A stretch of DNA of 33,368 bases. Origin: an uncultured Clostridia bacterium. Lineage in GTDB: Bacteria; Bacillota; Clostridia; Oscillospirales; Oscillospiraceae. The first letter of the stretch is position 1. Every line of letters begins with the position of its first letter. The stretch covers positions 1 to 33,368 of the forward strand of contig CANPBB010000016.1 in the NCBI GenBank assembly GCA_947572235.1. Reading direction: 5' to 3'. Positions 7,700-15,089 of this stretch are shown here, in pieces. The notes below the pieces were generated by a model, which saw nothing but the letters and a program-made list of their open reading frames with translations, was not told the DNA's origin and ran no database searches. The position numbers and the translations under genes were made by a program.

Positions 7700-8389
7700 G
7701 TGCGCTTGACCCTTCCGCTCCCCGCCCTGCTGCGGCGGGTGCTGACGGCGGCCTTGGGGGTGGCCGTGTTTGCCGTGGGAAATTTTCTTACCGTGAAGGC
7801 CAACGTGGGACAGGCCCCTTGGAATGTGCTGTGCGTGGGACTGAGCTTCCATCTGCCCCTGAGCTACGGCGCCGCCACGGTGGCCATCAGTCTTTTGATC
7901 GTGCTGACAGATCTGCTGCTGGGGGAGCCCATCGGCGTCACCATGCTGTTGGATACGCTGATTGTGGGGCCTGTTTTCGACCTGCTGGACAGCATTGGGC
8001 TTATGCCCATGCTCCAGAACCTCTGGGGCGGGCTGGCGCTGATGACCTTCGGCATGGTGCTGCTGGCGGTGGGACAGCTGATCTACATGCCCGCCTGCTT
8101 AGGCTGCGGTCCCCGGGCGGCGCTGACAGTGGGCACGGGCAAGCGGCTGAAGCGGCTCCCCATTGGCGTGACGGAGATTTTGATCCAGTCCTCCGCCTGC
8201 CTGGCCGGCTGGCTCTTAGGCGGCGGCGTGGGGATCGGTACGCTGTGGTTTGCCTTGGGCAACGGCCTGATTATGCAGGTGGTGTTTCACATCGCCCGGT
8301 TTGAGCCCAGAGGGCTGGCCCATTTGGGTATTCATCAGCTTGTCGCCCGCCGCCCCGCTGTGGAGGCGGGGAAATCCTGCAAAGAATAG
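7700..8389 (+). CDS. YczE/YyaS-like integral membrane protein, copy 1
   Basis: A 229-residue membrane protein of the YczE/YitT-like group (COG2364). The N-terminus has LPALLRRVLTAALGVAVFAVGNFLTVKANVGQAPWNVL: the short segment GNFLTVKAN-GQAPW is the family hallmark. About five hydrophobic helices follow, with the conserved GCGPRAALTVGTGKRLKRLPIG between helices 3 and 4. GTG start 7700 follows GAGGAGGAGAG. The family's transport or enzymatic role is not established to my knowledge. It is followed after six bases by a close paralogue, indicating tandem duplication and co-transcription; the divergent XRE regulator probably controls both. Confidence 0.85.
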   Translation: MRLTLPLPALLRRVLTAALGVAVFAVGNFLTVKANVGQAPWNVLCVGLSFHLPLSYGAATVAISLLIVLTDLLLGEPIGVTMLLDTLIVGPVFDLLDSIGLMPMLQNLWGGLALMTFGMVLLAVGQLIYMPACLGCGPRAALTVGTGKRLKRLPIGVTEILIQSSACLAGWLLGGGVGIGTLWFALGNGLIMQVVFHIARFEPRGLAHLGIHQLVARRPAVEAGKSCKE

Positions 8390-8401
8390 AGGAGAATGGC
8401 T

Positions 8402-9076
8402 ATGCGTCTGACAATCCCACTGCCCGCCCTGCTCCGGCGGATGCTGCTGGCCTCTGTAGGCTTGGCGGTGTTCGCGCTGGGGAATTTCCTCACGGTGAAG
8501 GCCAACATCGGGCAGGCCCCTTGGAATGTGTTCAATCTGGGACTGGCCAATTACCTGCCGATGACCTATGGACAGGTGTCTATCTTAGTCAGTTTCTTGG
8601 TGGTGGCTGCCGACCTGCTTCTCCGGGAGCCTATCGGCTTGGGGACGCTGCTGGATGCGGTGCTGGTGGGGGCATTTTTTGACCTCTATGACGCGGTGGG
8701 ACTGCTGCCGGAGATAACGGCCTGGTGGGCGGGGGCGCTGGCCATGCTGGCGGGCATGGTGCTGATGGCCCTCTCCCAGTACCTGTACATGTCCGCGTGT
8801 ATCGGCTGCGGCCCCCGGGACGCCCTGCTGGTGGGGATCGGCAAGCGTCTGCGGCGGATTCCCATTGGCGGCGTGTCTATTTTAATCGCCGGGACAGTGC
8901 TCCTTTTGGGCTGGCTCATGGGGGGCCAGGTGGGCGCGGGGACGCTGCTGTTTCTGGTGGGCAACGGTGTGGTGATGCAGATGGTGTTCCATCTGATCCG
9001 GTTTGAGCCGAGGAATCTGGTGCATGTGGGATTGCACCAGCTTTTTTCCCGTGAGCGGGGCGGTGTGGAGCGGTAG
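8402..9076 (+). CDS. YczE/YyaS-like integral membrane protein, copy 2
   Basis: A 224-residue paralogue of the preceding gene; the two match through the opening MRLT-PLPALLRR, the GNFLTVKAN-GQAPWNV segment, the GCGPR-AL-VG-GKRL-R-PIG loop and the end MVFH-RFEPR. Of two nearby ATGs, 8402 has the better spacing (seven bases from GAGGAG); the other, at 8396, is one base from it. Differences cluster in the membrane segments, so the copies may have different substrates or form a heteromer. It is the last gene of the two-gene unit and is followed at once by a strong terminator. Confidence 0.85.
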   Translation: MRLTIPLPALLRRMLLASVGLAVFALGNFLTVKANIGQAPWNVFNLGLANYLPMTYGQVSILVSFLVVAADLLLREPIGLGTLLDAVLVGAFFDLYDAVGLLPEITAWWAGALAMLAGMVLMALSQYLYMSACIGCGPRDALLVGIGKRLRRIPIGGVSILIAGTVLLLGWLMGGQVGAGTLLFLVGNGVVMQMVFHLIRFEPRNLVHVGLHQLFSRERGGVER

Positions 9077-9079
9077 ATG

Positions 9080-9113
9080 AAAGAACGCCCCCTTGGGAGA
9101 GGGGGCGTTCTTT
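9080..9113. terminator. Bidirectional terminator between convergent genes
   Basis: A perfect 13-bp stem (AAAGAACGCCCCC with GGGGGCGTTCTTT) around an eight-base loop. The A and T tracts at the two arms give a usable U-tail on either strand. It separates the YczE-like pair from the convergent anti-sigma-like gene, whose stop codon is two bases away. Confidence 0.85.
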
Positions 9114-9114
9114 G

Positions 9115-9909
9115 TCAGAAGGTGTCCAAAATCCGCTGCAATACGGACATGTCGTTGGTATCCGTGAGGAACAGATTGTACACGATGCCCTCCCGGATGA
9201 AGTAGGCCTCGCAGGTGTTGTGCTCCCCGGCGGTGCGGTAGATGAGGGCGGGACAGCCGGTGCCGGTCTGGGCGGTCTCTTGGGTGAGCTCGATCCCGCT
9301 GGTACCGTCGGCGGAACCGTAGGTAGGAAACATACCACCCTCCACAAAGGCGGCGGCACTGAACATCACGCCCGTCTCCTCCAGCTCGTATATGGTACTG
9401 AGGGTCACCACGTTGCTGGCGGTGGACACCCGGATTTTCCGGCTGCTATGGCCCGCGAGGGCGGCGCTCTCCGCCGCCAAGGGGATATTCTCCCCCAAGT
9501 AGGCGGCGGCCTCGGCGTAGGTGTCAAACCAAGGGACGTCTACCTGTATCTTGGAGACATCCATGCCGCTCTCATTGGCGGGGGACTCCTCTATCACCGT
9601 GGTGGGATCGCCGCCGCCGGCGATGCGCTTCTGCACCGTCTCACCGAACTGCTCCACCGGGAACTGGACCGCGTCCTCCACGGTTAGACTGTACCGTGTG
9701 CCCTCCTCGTCGTTTCGAGCCTCCAAAATGCGGAAGCCAAACAGCTCCTCTGACGCCAGCACCCCCACCGCCAGCAGCAGGCAGGCCGCCGCGGCGATGC
9801 ACAGTGTCCGGCCCAAGGGCCGCCTCCGGCGGGCGGCGGGCAGGTCCGCCTCCTCAATCAGCAGGGGGTCCATGTGCGCCATGGCCTCCCATAGGCTTGG
9901 GTTTTTCAT
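9115..9909 (-). CDS. Membrane-anchored anti-sigma-factor-like protein
   Basis: A 264-residue protein with a short cytoplasmic N-terminus (residues 1-34, including MDPLLIEEADL and an Arg-rich turn), one membrane helix (~35-53, TLCIAAAACLLLAVGVLA) and a ~210-residue extracellular domain. That domain contains VPWFDTYAEAAAYLGENIPL and a C-terminal YFIREGIVYNLFL, resembling DUF4367-type domains found on Clostridial anti-sigma factors. Its ATG overlaps the stop of the sigma-factor gene (ATGA), the usual arrangement for a sigma/anti-sigma pair. I infer that the N-terminus holds the sigma factor inactive at the membrane until an envelope signal is sensed. No zinc-binding anti-sigma motif (HxxxCxxC) is visible, so it is not a classical ZAS protein. 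Confidence 0.75.
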   Translation of the reverse strand: MKNPSLWEAMAHMDPLLIEEADLPAARRRRPLGRTLCIAAAACLLLAVGVLASEELFGFRILEARNDEEGTRYSLTVEDAVQFPVEQFGETVQKRIAGGGDPTTVIEESPANESGMDVSKIQVDVPWFDTYAEAAAYLGENIPLAAESAALAGHSSRKIRVSTASNVVTLSTIYELEETGVMFSAAAFVEGGMFPTYGSADGTSGIELTQETAQTGTGCPALIYRTAGEHNTCEAYFIREGIVYNLFLTDTNDMSVLQRILDTF

Positions 9910-10436
9910 GGGAAAAATCCCTCCTTTTCCAAATACGCCCGCAGGCGTTTCCGCGTCCGAAAGAGGACGCTCTTCGTCTTGCTTACGCTCCAGCCGAAGC
10001 GCAGGGCCACAGCCTCCACGCTGTCGGCGTACCAGTAGCGCCGGAGGAAGGCCCTTCGAGCTTCAGCATTCTCCCGCCGGAGAAAGGTGGAGATAGCCTC
10101 GCCCAAGGCCTTGGCTTCCCAGCGCTCGGTGACGGTGTCCCGTCCGATCAGGGCTTCATCCAGCTCCAGCGCCGGTTCGGGGGCGGTGCGCCGCCGCCGC
10201 AGGGCCGCGTTGCGGACCGCTGTGCCTAAATACGCCTTCAGGCACTGGGGCTGGGCCGGGGGGATGGCGTTCCAGAGGGCCAAGTAGGCGTCGCTGAGGC
10301 ATTCCTCTGCGTCCTCGGCGGTGGTCAGAATGTTCCCGGCGATGGCGCGGCAGTAGGCTCCGTAGGTTTGGATGAGGGCGGGGATGGCCTCCTCCGACCG
10401 CGCTGTCAGCAGCGCCAGCAGCTCCTCGTCCAACAT
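9906..10436 (-). CDS. ECF-type RNA polymerase sigma factor
   Basis: A 176-residue sigma-70-family factor. Region 2 lies at ~10-75 with AEDAEECLSDAYLALWNAIP, the usual D-AED--Q/E--F--- core-binding helix. Region 4 is at ~120-172, with RRYWYADSVEAVALRFGWSVSKTKSVLFRTRKRLRAYLE as helix-turn-helix. The start at 10436 is eight bases from AAGGAGG; the ATG at 10442 is only two bases from it, and the much longer frame to 10778 has no support. It is co-transcribed with the membrane protein downstream. ECF factors of this type usually activate their own operon, but I could not pick out a matching non-housekeeping promoter upstream. Confidence 0.88.
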   Translation of the reverse strand: MLDEELLALLTARSEEAIPALIQTYGAYCRAIAGNILTTAEDAEECLSDAYLALWNAIPPAQPQCLKAYLGTAVRNAALRRRRTAPEPALELDEALIGRDTVTERWEAKALGEAISTFLRRENAEARRAFLRRYWYADSVEAVALRFGWSVSKTKSVLFRTRKRLRAYLEKEGFFP

Positions 10437-10492
10437 GGGCATCACCTCCTTGCAGTGGGCTTGAAAGGTCCTTTCCCCCTTATAGAGACAAA

Positions 10493-10519
10493 GCACCCCG
10501 CGCCGGTTGCGCGGGGTGC
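10493..10519 (-). terminator. 11-bp GC hairpin after the small membrane-protein gene
   Basis: GCACCCCGCGC pairs perfectly with GCGCGGGGTGC across a five-base loop, 17 bases after the stop of the gene ending at 10537. On the minus strand it is followed by TTTGTCTC, a weak U-tail. It should separate that gene from the sigma operon. Confidence 0.65.
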
Positions 10520-10536
10520 GGAAATTTTTGCGGTTT

Positions 10537-10956
10537 TTACAGCTGACCCGCCGCCTCTGCACGGCGCCGGAAGCGAAGGACCCCCTCAGCCAGCCCGGTG
10601 TAGATAAAGGGGTTGAGGAACAGCAGCAGCATGTACCCCAAAAGTGTCTCCAGCAGGAAGGGGAACCAAGCGGCCATCCACAGGGTAAACAGGCCGGAGG
10701 CAATGACCCCCGCCGCCGCCGCAAAATAGAAGCGGCGGCTGGACACCGTATTTTCCGACGGTCCAGCGTGTTTTTCATACAGGAATACGGCCAACTCCGT
10801 CACCTTTGCCAGCAGGAATATGCGAAGTGCCAAGGGCAGCAGCAGGGTAAGGGGAAACCATGCGCCAGCAAGGACTACTCCGATCAAGCCCTCAACCTCT
10901 CGGATCACAAGCGTGCTCACGAATGCGCCGGCGAGAATATAGTGGTTTCGCTCCAT
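10537..10956 (-). CDS. Small integral membrane protein, unknown function
   Basis: A 139-residue protein with four likely membrane helices: ILAGAFVSTLVIREVEGLIGVVLAGAW, PLTLLLPLALRIFLLAKVTELAVFLY, FYFAAAAGVIASGLFTLWMAAWF and LLGYMLLLFLNPFIYTGL. The C-terminus is basic (RFRRRAEAAG). The start MERNHYIL is preceded by AAGGAG at nine bases; an upstream in-frame ATG overlaps that ribosome site. I do not recognise the family. It lies between luxS and the sigma operon on the same strand, but a hairpin on the downstream side and 74 bp on the upstream side suggest that it stands alone. Confidence 0.7.
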   Translation of the reverse strand: MERNHYILAGAFVSTLVIREVEGLIGVVLAGAWFPLTLLLPLALRIFLLAKVTELAVFLYEKHAGPSENTVSSRRFYFAAAAGVIASGLFTLWMAAWFPFLLETLLGYMLLLFLNPFIYTGLAEGVLRFRRRAEAAGQL

Positions 10957-11030
10957 AGTACCAGCTCCTTTCATAGATGGTGTGAATGCGTCGTAGGCCT
11001 CCGTCCTGCTGATCACGCTTGTTTGTGCCC

Positions 11031-11489
11031 TCAGTAGGCCAGTTTCTCCACGGTCCAGCCTCGGATCAGATCCCGGTAGTACGCGCACTGCTCCTTTGCC
11101 AGGGAGACCTCCAAATTCCGGTAGTTTCCGCATTCAACGGCGCTCTTGCCGGGCATGGGACCGCTGAAGTCCGCGCCGGCGGCAAAGACAGCCTTCAGCA
11201 GCTCCACGGCCTCGCCGTCGGTGAGCTGTTCGCCGTCAAAGAGGAAGTAGAACCCGGTCTGGCACCCCATGGGGCCGAAGTAGACAACCGCGTCCTTCTG
11301 AGGGCTGTTGCGCAGCAGGGTAGCGATAATGTGCTCCACCGAGTGCATCTCCGCGTTGGAGAGCAGATCCCCGGTGTTGGGCTTCTTAAAGCGCAGATCG
11401 AAGGTGGTCACTTTCCCATCCCGGCGGGAGAGATACAGGCCGGGGACGAGCTTGTTGTGGTCCACCTGAAAGCTGGCAATACGTTCCAT
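11031..11489 (-). CDS. luxS: S-ribosylhomocysteine lyase (AI-2 synthase)
   Basis: A 152-residue LuxS, the full family length. It cleaves S-ribosylhomocysteine to homocysteine and DPD, the precursor of autoinducer-2. The metal site is His49 and His53 in HSVEH plus Cys120 in AVECGNY; Glu52 and Cys76 (GPMGCQTGFY) are the acid/base residues. The N-terminal MERIASFQVDHNKLVPGLYLSR is also typical. AAAAAAGGAGA precedes the ATG. It lies downstream of mtnN, whose product makes its substrate, with an 81-bp palindromic repeat between them. Confidence 0.97.
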   Translation of the reverse strand: MERIASFQVDHNKLVPGLYLSRRDGKVTTFDLRFKKPNTGDLLSNAEMHSVEHIIATLLRNSPQKDAVVYFGPMGCQTGFYFLFDGEQLTDGEAVELLKAVFAAGADFSGPMPGKSAVECGNYRNLEVSLAKEQCAYYRDLIRGWTVEKLAY

Positions 11490-11509
11490 AGTATAGTCTC
11501 CTTTTTTTC

Positions 11510-11590
11510 AATTAGGAATGAGGAGACAGAAATTGCGGTGCCCGGCTCTGCGGCCTCCAAAATTTCTAATTCCTGACTCCTCCTTCCTCA
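11510..11590. repeat. Imperfect palindromic intergenic repeat between mtnN and luxS
   Basis: The left arm AATTAGGAATGAGGAG...AGAAATT and right arm AATTTCTAATTCCT...CTCCT pair through most of their length around a GC-rich centre (GCGGTGCCCGGCTCTGCGG). The AATTAGGAATGAGGA motif in hairpin arms looks like a dispersed MITE/REP-type element in Clostridia. It fills the whole gap between mtnN and luxS and ends two bases before the mtnN stop codon on the other side. Confidence 0.65.
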
Positions 11591-11591
11591 T

Positions 11592-12272
11592 TTACCTCGC
11601 GTCCCGCAGGGCTTGGGCGAAGGGGAGGACGATCTGGTTCAGACGCTCCATGGCCTCGCCGAAGTTGAAGTACTCGCCGGGGCTGTTTTCCATGCAGAGG
11701 CGGTCGGACACGGATTTGAGGGCCATGAAGCCCACGCTGTTGCGCAGGCACACTTGGGCCACGGCGCAGCCCTCCATTTCGCAGAGGGTGGGGGAGAAGG
11801 TCCGGGCGACCCAGTCCGCCCGCTTGCCCTTGACCATAAAGGCGTCCCCGGAGGCCACCCGTCCGGTGACATAGGGCACGGCCATGCGGTCTAAAATAGA
11901 CTTGGCCAAGTCCGGCCTGCTGGTGGGAAACTCCACCCGGTTCACGGTGGACACAAAGCCGACGGGGTCGCCGATGGGACTGGTGTCCACATCGTGCTGA
12001 AGGAAGCTTTCAGCCAGCACCACGGTGCCGATAGATAGGTCCTGAAAGCTGCCGGCAACCCCGGCGTTGAGGATCAGGTCCGGGTGGTAGCGGTCAATGC
12101 AGAGCTGGGCGGCCATAGCGGCGTTGACCTTGCCAATGCCGCCGCAGCAAGCGATGATGTCGGTATCAATAGCGTAGAAGGGAACGCCGGCGGCGCTCTC
12201 AATAGGTCTTGCGTCGGGGGGGAGAATGCTGGCAATCTCGCCGGTCATGGCGTAGGAGAGGGCAATTTTCAT
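11592..12272 (-). CDS. mtnN: 5'-methylthioadenosine/S-adenosylhomocysteine nucleosidase
   Basis: A 226-residue MTA/SAH nucleosidase (Pfs). It removes adenine from S-adenosylhomocysteine to give S-ribosylhomocysteine, which LuxS then cleaves. Visible family features are catalytic Glu12 (AMTGEI), the AGVAGSF phosphate/ribose loop, HDVDTSPIG, SGDAFM, the ribose-binding CEMEGCAVAQVC and the Asp of KSVSD that protonates the purine. ATG 12272 follows AAAGGTG at seven bases; a GTG nine bases upstream is less likely. One difference from common members is EMEGCAV where EMEGAAI/AAV is usual. A promoter with perfect TATAAT lies 76 bases upstream. Confidence 0.93.
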   Translation of the reverse strand: MKIALSYAMTGEIASILPPDARPIESAAGVPFYAIDTDIIACCGGIGKVNAAMAAQLCIDRYHPDLILNAGVAGSFQDLSIGTVVLAESFLQHDVDTSPIGDPVGFVSTVNRVEFPTSRPDLAKSILDRMAVPYVTGRVASGDAFMVKGKRADWVARTFSPTLCEMEGCAVAQVCLRNSVGFMALKSVSDRLCMENSPGEYFNFGEAMERLNQIVLPFAQALRDAR

Positions 12273-12347
12273 CAATAGCACCTTTCATTCAGATAGAAAA
12301 TTAGGGTATGCGGAGACTTCGCTTTTTCATAGGGATTCTGCGCATTT

Positions 12348-12376
12348 ATTATATCATAACCGGCTCGGCGCGTAAA
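12348..12376 (-). promoter_or_regulatory. Promoter of mtnN(-luxS)
   Basis: On the minus strand, TATAAT at 12353-12348 with a 17-base spacer to a moderate -35 TTTACG (12376-12371). The resulting leader is about 65-70 bases and shows no obvious SAH riboswitch. Confidence 0.6.
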
Positions 12377-12566
12377 GGGATAAAGTGGGAGATTGTGACA
12401 AAAAGCGGGGGGATTCCATATATTTCCGGTTTGGGGCGGGGACAGGATGGGATTTATGACACAGGGTCCGGCGTTTTGGGGGAAGGCTGCGGCAGACGGG
12501 GGACGGCGCGCCGGGGGCATCGCGCCCTGCGAGCGGGGTTATCGGAAGTGCCTGCGGGGAATCCCT

Positions 12567-12625
12567 CCGCCGCCTTGCGGCGGCCCCCCTTCCCGTTAGC
12601 AAGGGAGGCTAAGGCGCGAAGCGCC
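12567..12625. repeat. Cluster of three palindromes upstream of mazF
   Basis: Three hairpins in 59 bases: CCGCCGC/GCGGCGG (12567-12583), CCCTT/AAGGG (12587-12605) and GGCGC/GCGCC (12613-12625). Runs of the form CCCTCCG...CAAGGGAGGC occur as dispersed intergenic repeats in Oscillospiraceae. The rest of the 591-bp gap 12273-12863 holds the mtnN promoter and no convincing gene. Confidence 0.5.
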
Positions 12626-12863
12626 ATAAATATCCTTCCCCTCCCCCGGAGCACACCGCCCCCACAGGAACCACATGTCCACTCAGGCACATTTAAACCA
12701 AAGAACACATAGAATACTGCGGGGCAAAGAAGCACAGAGTGGGAAATCTCACCTGCCCCTGTGTATAAATTCCTTGGCTGCGTGGGAGAATGATAGTGGT
12801 TACCCAAGGGAGGCCCTCAGGGGCCTGCTGGTGACACTTTCTACCGGCGGAGCGTGAATTACA

Positions 12864-13229
12864 GTGGATACAAGCGTAAAACGCGGCGACATTTATTACG
12901 CCGATCTTAGCCCGGTGGTGGGCAGCGAGCAGGGCGGTGTGCGCCCGGTGCTCATCATACAAAATGATACCGGCAACCGGTACAGTCCCACCGTGATTGC
13001 GGCGGCCATTACCTCTCAGACCGGGAAGGCCCGTCTGCCCACACATATTGAACTGTCCGCCCACCGCCACGGTCTGACCAAGGACTCTGTGGTGCTCCTG
13101 GAGCAGATCCGCACGCTGGATAAGCGGCGGCTTCGGGAGAAAATGGGCCGCGTGGACCCAGAGCTTATGGGCCGCATCGACGCTGCCATTGCGGTCAGTT
13201 TCGGTCTGCCCAGCGAACGTATGGTGTAA
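12864..13229 (+). CDS. MazF/PemK-family endoribonuclease toxin, no antitoxin seen
   Basis: A 121-residue MazF-type protein, full family length. [35 protein letters not shown] is the conserved N-terminal barrel with the GDIYYADL and GSEQGG-RPVLI motifs; [10 protein letters not shown] and THIEL carry the conserved Ser/Thr and basic active-site strand; [16 protein letters not shown] is the C-terminal helix. The family cleaves single-stranded mRNA. The GTG start has only a distant GGCGGAG upstream, so translation may be weak. No MazE-like gene precedes it; the nearest upstream frame (12675-12857) shows no antitoxin character. In Clostridia mazF often lies near alr without mazE next to it. A strong terminator follows. 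Confidence 0.9.
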   Translation: MDTSVKRGDIYYADLSPVVGSEQGGVRPVLIIQNDTGNRYSPTVIAAAITSQTGKARLPTHIELSAHRHGLTKDSVVLLEQIRTLDKRRLREKMGRVDPELMGRIDAAIAVSFGLPSERMV

Positions 13230-13295
13230 GCCCCGGCCTGACAGCGGCCCTGCGGCTTGACCCCTGCCGGGCGCGGCGAATCCAGAATAAATTTG

Positions 13296-13338
13296 GCCCC
13301 TCTTGGCATACACTTGCCGGGAGGGGCTTTTGTTTTTT
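13296..13338 (+). terminator. Rho-independent terminator of mazF
   Basis: GCCCCTC pairs with GAGGGGC across an 18-base loop that contains a small inner pairing (GGCA/TGCC), followed by TTTTGTTTTTT. Confidence 0.85.
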
Positions 13339-13394
13339 GGCTTTTCGCGATGATAAAAAACGAGTCTGCCCCCATTAAGGAGGTGCGTGTCACG

Positions 13395-13937
13395 ATGGAG
13401 CTTCCGGTGGTCTATCAGGGTTCTCCCGCGGGGCGGCTGGTGCTGGAGGAGACGGGGGGACGGCTTCGGGCGGAGATGGATTGTCCCTTGGACCGCACCG
13501 GGCTGTTCCGGGGCAGCCTGATCTGCCGGGATGGGGAGAAGATTTTAGGGGTGCTGGAACCAAAGGGGGAGCGGCTGCGGCTGTGCCGGATGCTGCTCAG
13601 AGAGGAGATACAGGCCTTGGGACCGGCGGAGCGGGGGGAGCTGCGGCTCTCCTTCGCCTTCCGGCGGGAGCAGGGGTGGCAGACATTGCCCCGCCCGGAG
13701 CAGTTCTTCTGTCATGCTCCCTTTGGGCAGGCCATCCAAGGCAGAGAGGGGGCGCTGTGGCGGGAGAGCCGGGGGCTTCGGCTTCTTGCCCTGCCCTTCG
13801 ACAGCGCCCACCCCTTCCCCCTGACCGGCCTGTTCTGCTTCGCCCAAGTGTCGGAGATTCAAGGGCGCCGGTTTGTCGTGTTTGCTTTCGATGCGGAGGA
13901 GCGCCCCGTTATGCCCGACCCCTGCTGCAAGCTATAG
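13395..13937 (+). CDS. Hypothetical protein, unrecognised
   Basis: A 180-residue soluble protein with no signal peptide or membrane helix. It begins MELPVVYQGSPAGRLVLEETGGRL; residues ~1-65 read as a run of short beta strands (GRLVLEE, GRLRAEMDC, FRGSLICRDG, ILGVLEP), followed by a helical stretch and a second strand-rich half ending GRRFVVFAFDAEERPVM. The start ATG lies 11 bases after AAGGAGG. The mazF terminator separates it from the gene upstream, and no promoter of its own is obvious; nrdR follows after 213 bp. I do not recognise a family and propose no function. Confidence 0.65.
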   Translation: MELPVVYQGSPAGRLVLEETGGRLRAEMDCPLDRTGLFRGSLICRDGEKILGVLEPKGERLRLCRMLLREEIQALGPAERGELRLSFAFRREQGWQTLPRPEQFFCHAPFGQAIQGREGALWRESRGLRLLALPFDSAHPFPLTGLFCFAQVSEIQGRRFVVFAFDAEERPVMPDPCCKL

Positions 13938-13990
13938 CAATTTTTAAACACCAGCAAAAATTATGCCTACCAATTTCCCATGAAGTATGA

Positions 13991-14150
13991 TATAATAAAC
14001 TGAACTCTTGTAGCGCCCTTCCTCGCGGCCCCGGCTGTGAACTGAGCCTTGCCGTCCCCGAGGGGAGGGATGAGGGGAGGCGCGCGGCGAAACTCTTTCG
14101 CCGAAGGGCCCGGAGAAGCGGGGCCTTGGCGAATATCGGAGGTATGTTTT
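13991..14150 (+). promoter_or_regulatory. nrdR promoter and structured leader
   Basis: A perfect TATAAT (13991-13996) with a poor -35 (TACCAA) gives an mRNA leader of about 145 bases before the nrdR ATG. The leader folds into at least two hairpins: CGGCGAAA/TTTCGCCG (14085-14103) and GGCCC/GGGCC (14107-14125). No known riboswitch core is recognisable, and I see no good NrdR-box dyad. Confidence 0.5.
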
Positions 14151-14606
14151 ATGAGGTGCCCCTATTGTGGATACAGAGAGAGCAAGGTAGTGGATTCCCG
14201 TCCTGCGGAGGAGGGGACCAGCATCCGCCGCAGACGGGAGTGCCTGTCCTGTGAGAAGCGCTTCACCACCTATGAGACTATGGAGTCCCTGCCTATGGTG
14301 GTGATCAAAAAGGATGGCAGCCGCCAGAGCTTTGAGCGGGGCAAGGTCTTAGGCGGCATGATCCGGGCCTGTGAGAAGCGGCCGGTGCCCTTGGCCGACT
14401 TGGAGCGGCTGGCCGATGAGATTGAGCAGAACCTCCAGAACGCCTTGGAGCGGGAGGTAAACACCGCCGTCATCGGTGAGCAGGTGATGGAGAAGCTCAA
14501 GGGTGTGGACGAGGTGGCCTATGTCCGTTTCGCCTCGGTCTATCGGCAGTTTAAGGACATCAATACCTTCATGTCGGAGCTGACCAAGCTGCTGGAGGAG
14601 AAATAG
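14151..14606 (+). CDS. nrdR: Ribonucleotide reductase transcriptional repressor NrdR
   Basis: A 151-residue NrdR, the standard length. The zinc ribbon is CPYC (3-6) with CLSC (~31-34), between them the conserved ESKVVDSRP and IRRRREC. The ATP-cone domain runs from ~48 to 138 ([44 protein letters not shown]). It senses dATP/ATP and represses ribonucleotide reductase genes. ATG 14151 is eight bases after GGAGG; the longer frame to 14049 runs through the leader hairpins. It is monocistronic here, without the usual neighbours. Confidence 0.97.
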   Translation: MRCPYCGYRESKVVDSRPAEEGTSIRRRRECLSCEKRFTTYETMESLPMVVIKKDGSRQSFERGKVLGGMIRACEKRPVPLADLERLADEIEQNLQNALEREVNTAVIGEQVMEKLKGVDEVAYVRFASVYRQFKDINTFMSELTKLLEEK

Positions 14607-14666
14607 GGTTCTCCTGAAGCCCGCGGCGATTTCGCGGCGGACCCGCTTGAAACATCTGCGGAGCGC

Positions 14667-14698
14667 CTAAGGCCTGCGGCCTCAGCCACAGGCCTTAG
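14667..14698. terminator. 10-bp hairpin between nrdR and convergent DUF4363 gene
   Basis: CTAAGGCCTG pairs perfectly with CAGGCCTTAG around a 12-base loop. It lies 60 bases after nrdR and 10 bases after the convergent gene's stop. There is no U-tract, so termination is inferred from position only. Confidence 0.45.
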
Positions 14699-14708
14699 AC
14701 GGAGAGCA

Positions 14709-15089
14709 TCAGAGTATATTTTTGACGCTGATCTCCTGTGTCTCCGCCAGAAGCCTCAGCTTCTCTGACAGCTGGTTCAGCGCGGTGTGGAAGTCCGGGA
14801 TGTCCTCCTCGTCACAGGCGGCGAAGGCCGCGGCGAAGAGGGTCTCCACCTCATCCAGGTCGTCGTGCTCCACCACGGTGTGGAGGAAGGTCCGGCTCTT
14901 TTGCCAGCTGTCATAGCTCTGCTGGAGCTGCTGCCCTGTCTCCTCCCAGCGCTCCTCGCCGGCGGCGCGGTCCGCCTCGCCAAGGAGGGCTGTCCAAGCC
15001 TCCGCTTGGTTTTGGATATAGCAGCCGCTCCACAGAGCAAAGGCCAGCACCGCCGCCAATACCGCGGCGGGGATGATCAGCGCCCTCAT
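14709..15089 (-). CDS. DUF4363-family protein
   Basis: A 126-residue protein with one N-terminal membrane helix (residues ~3-20, ALIIPAAVLAAVLAFALWSG). The exported domain is mostly helical and has the DUF4363 pattern: AWTALLGEADRAAGEERWEETGQQL, SYDSWQKSRTFLHTVVEHDDLDEVETLF, then HTALNQLSEKLRLLAETQEISVKNIL. Its ATG overlaps the DUF421 stop behind AAGGAGGTG. DUF421-DUF4363 pairs are common in Clostridia, which makes co-function at the membrane likely, but the biochemical role is unknown. Confidence 0.8.
   Translation of the reverse strand: MRALIIPAAVLAAVLAFALWSGCYIQNQAEAWTALLGEADRAAGEERWEETGQQLQQSYDSWQKSRTFLHTVVEHDDLDEVETLFAAAFAACDEEDIPDFHTALNQLSEKLRLLAETQEISVKNIL

Noticed and set aside
9906-10778. 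Longer 290-residue start for the sigma factor
   Set aside because: The added N-terminus runs through the terminator hairpin and part of the preceding gene and lacks a ribosome site; the start at 10436 has an ideal one.
12273-12347. SAH or SAM riboswitch in the mtnN leader
   Set aside because: The leader is only about 65-70 bases and shows none of the conserved core motifs.
12675-12857. 60-residue frame just upstream of mazF as a possible antitoxin
   Set aside because: Position is attractive, but there is no ribosome site, no ribbon-helix-helix or AbrB-like pattern, and the sequence looks noncoding.
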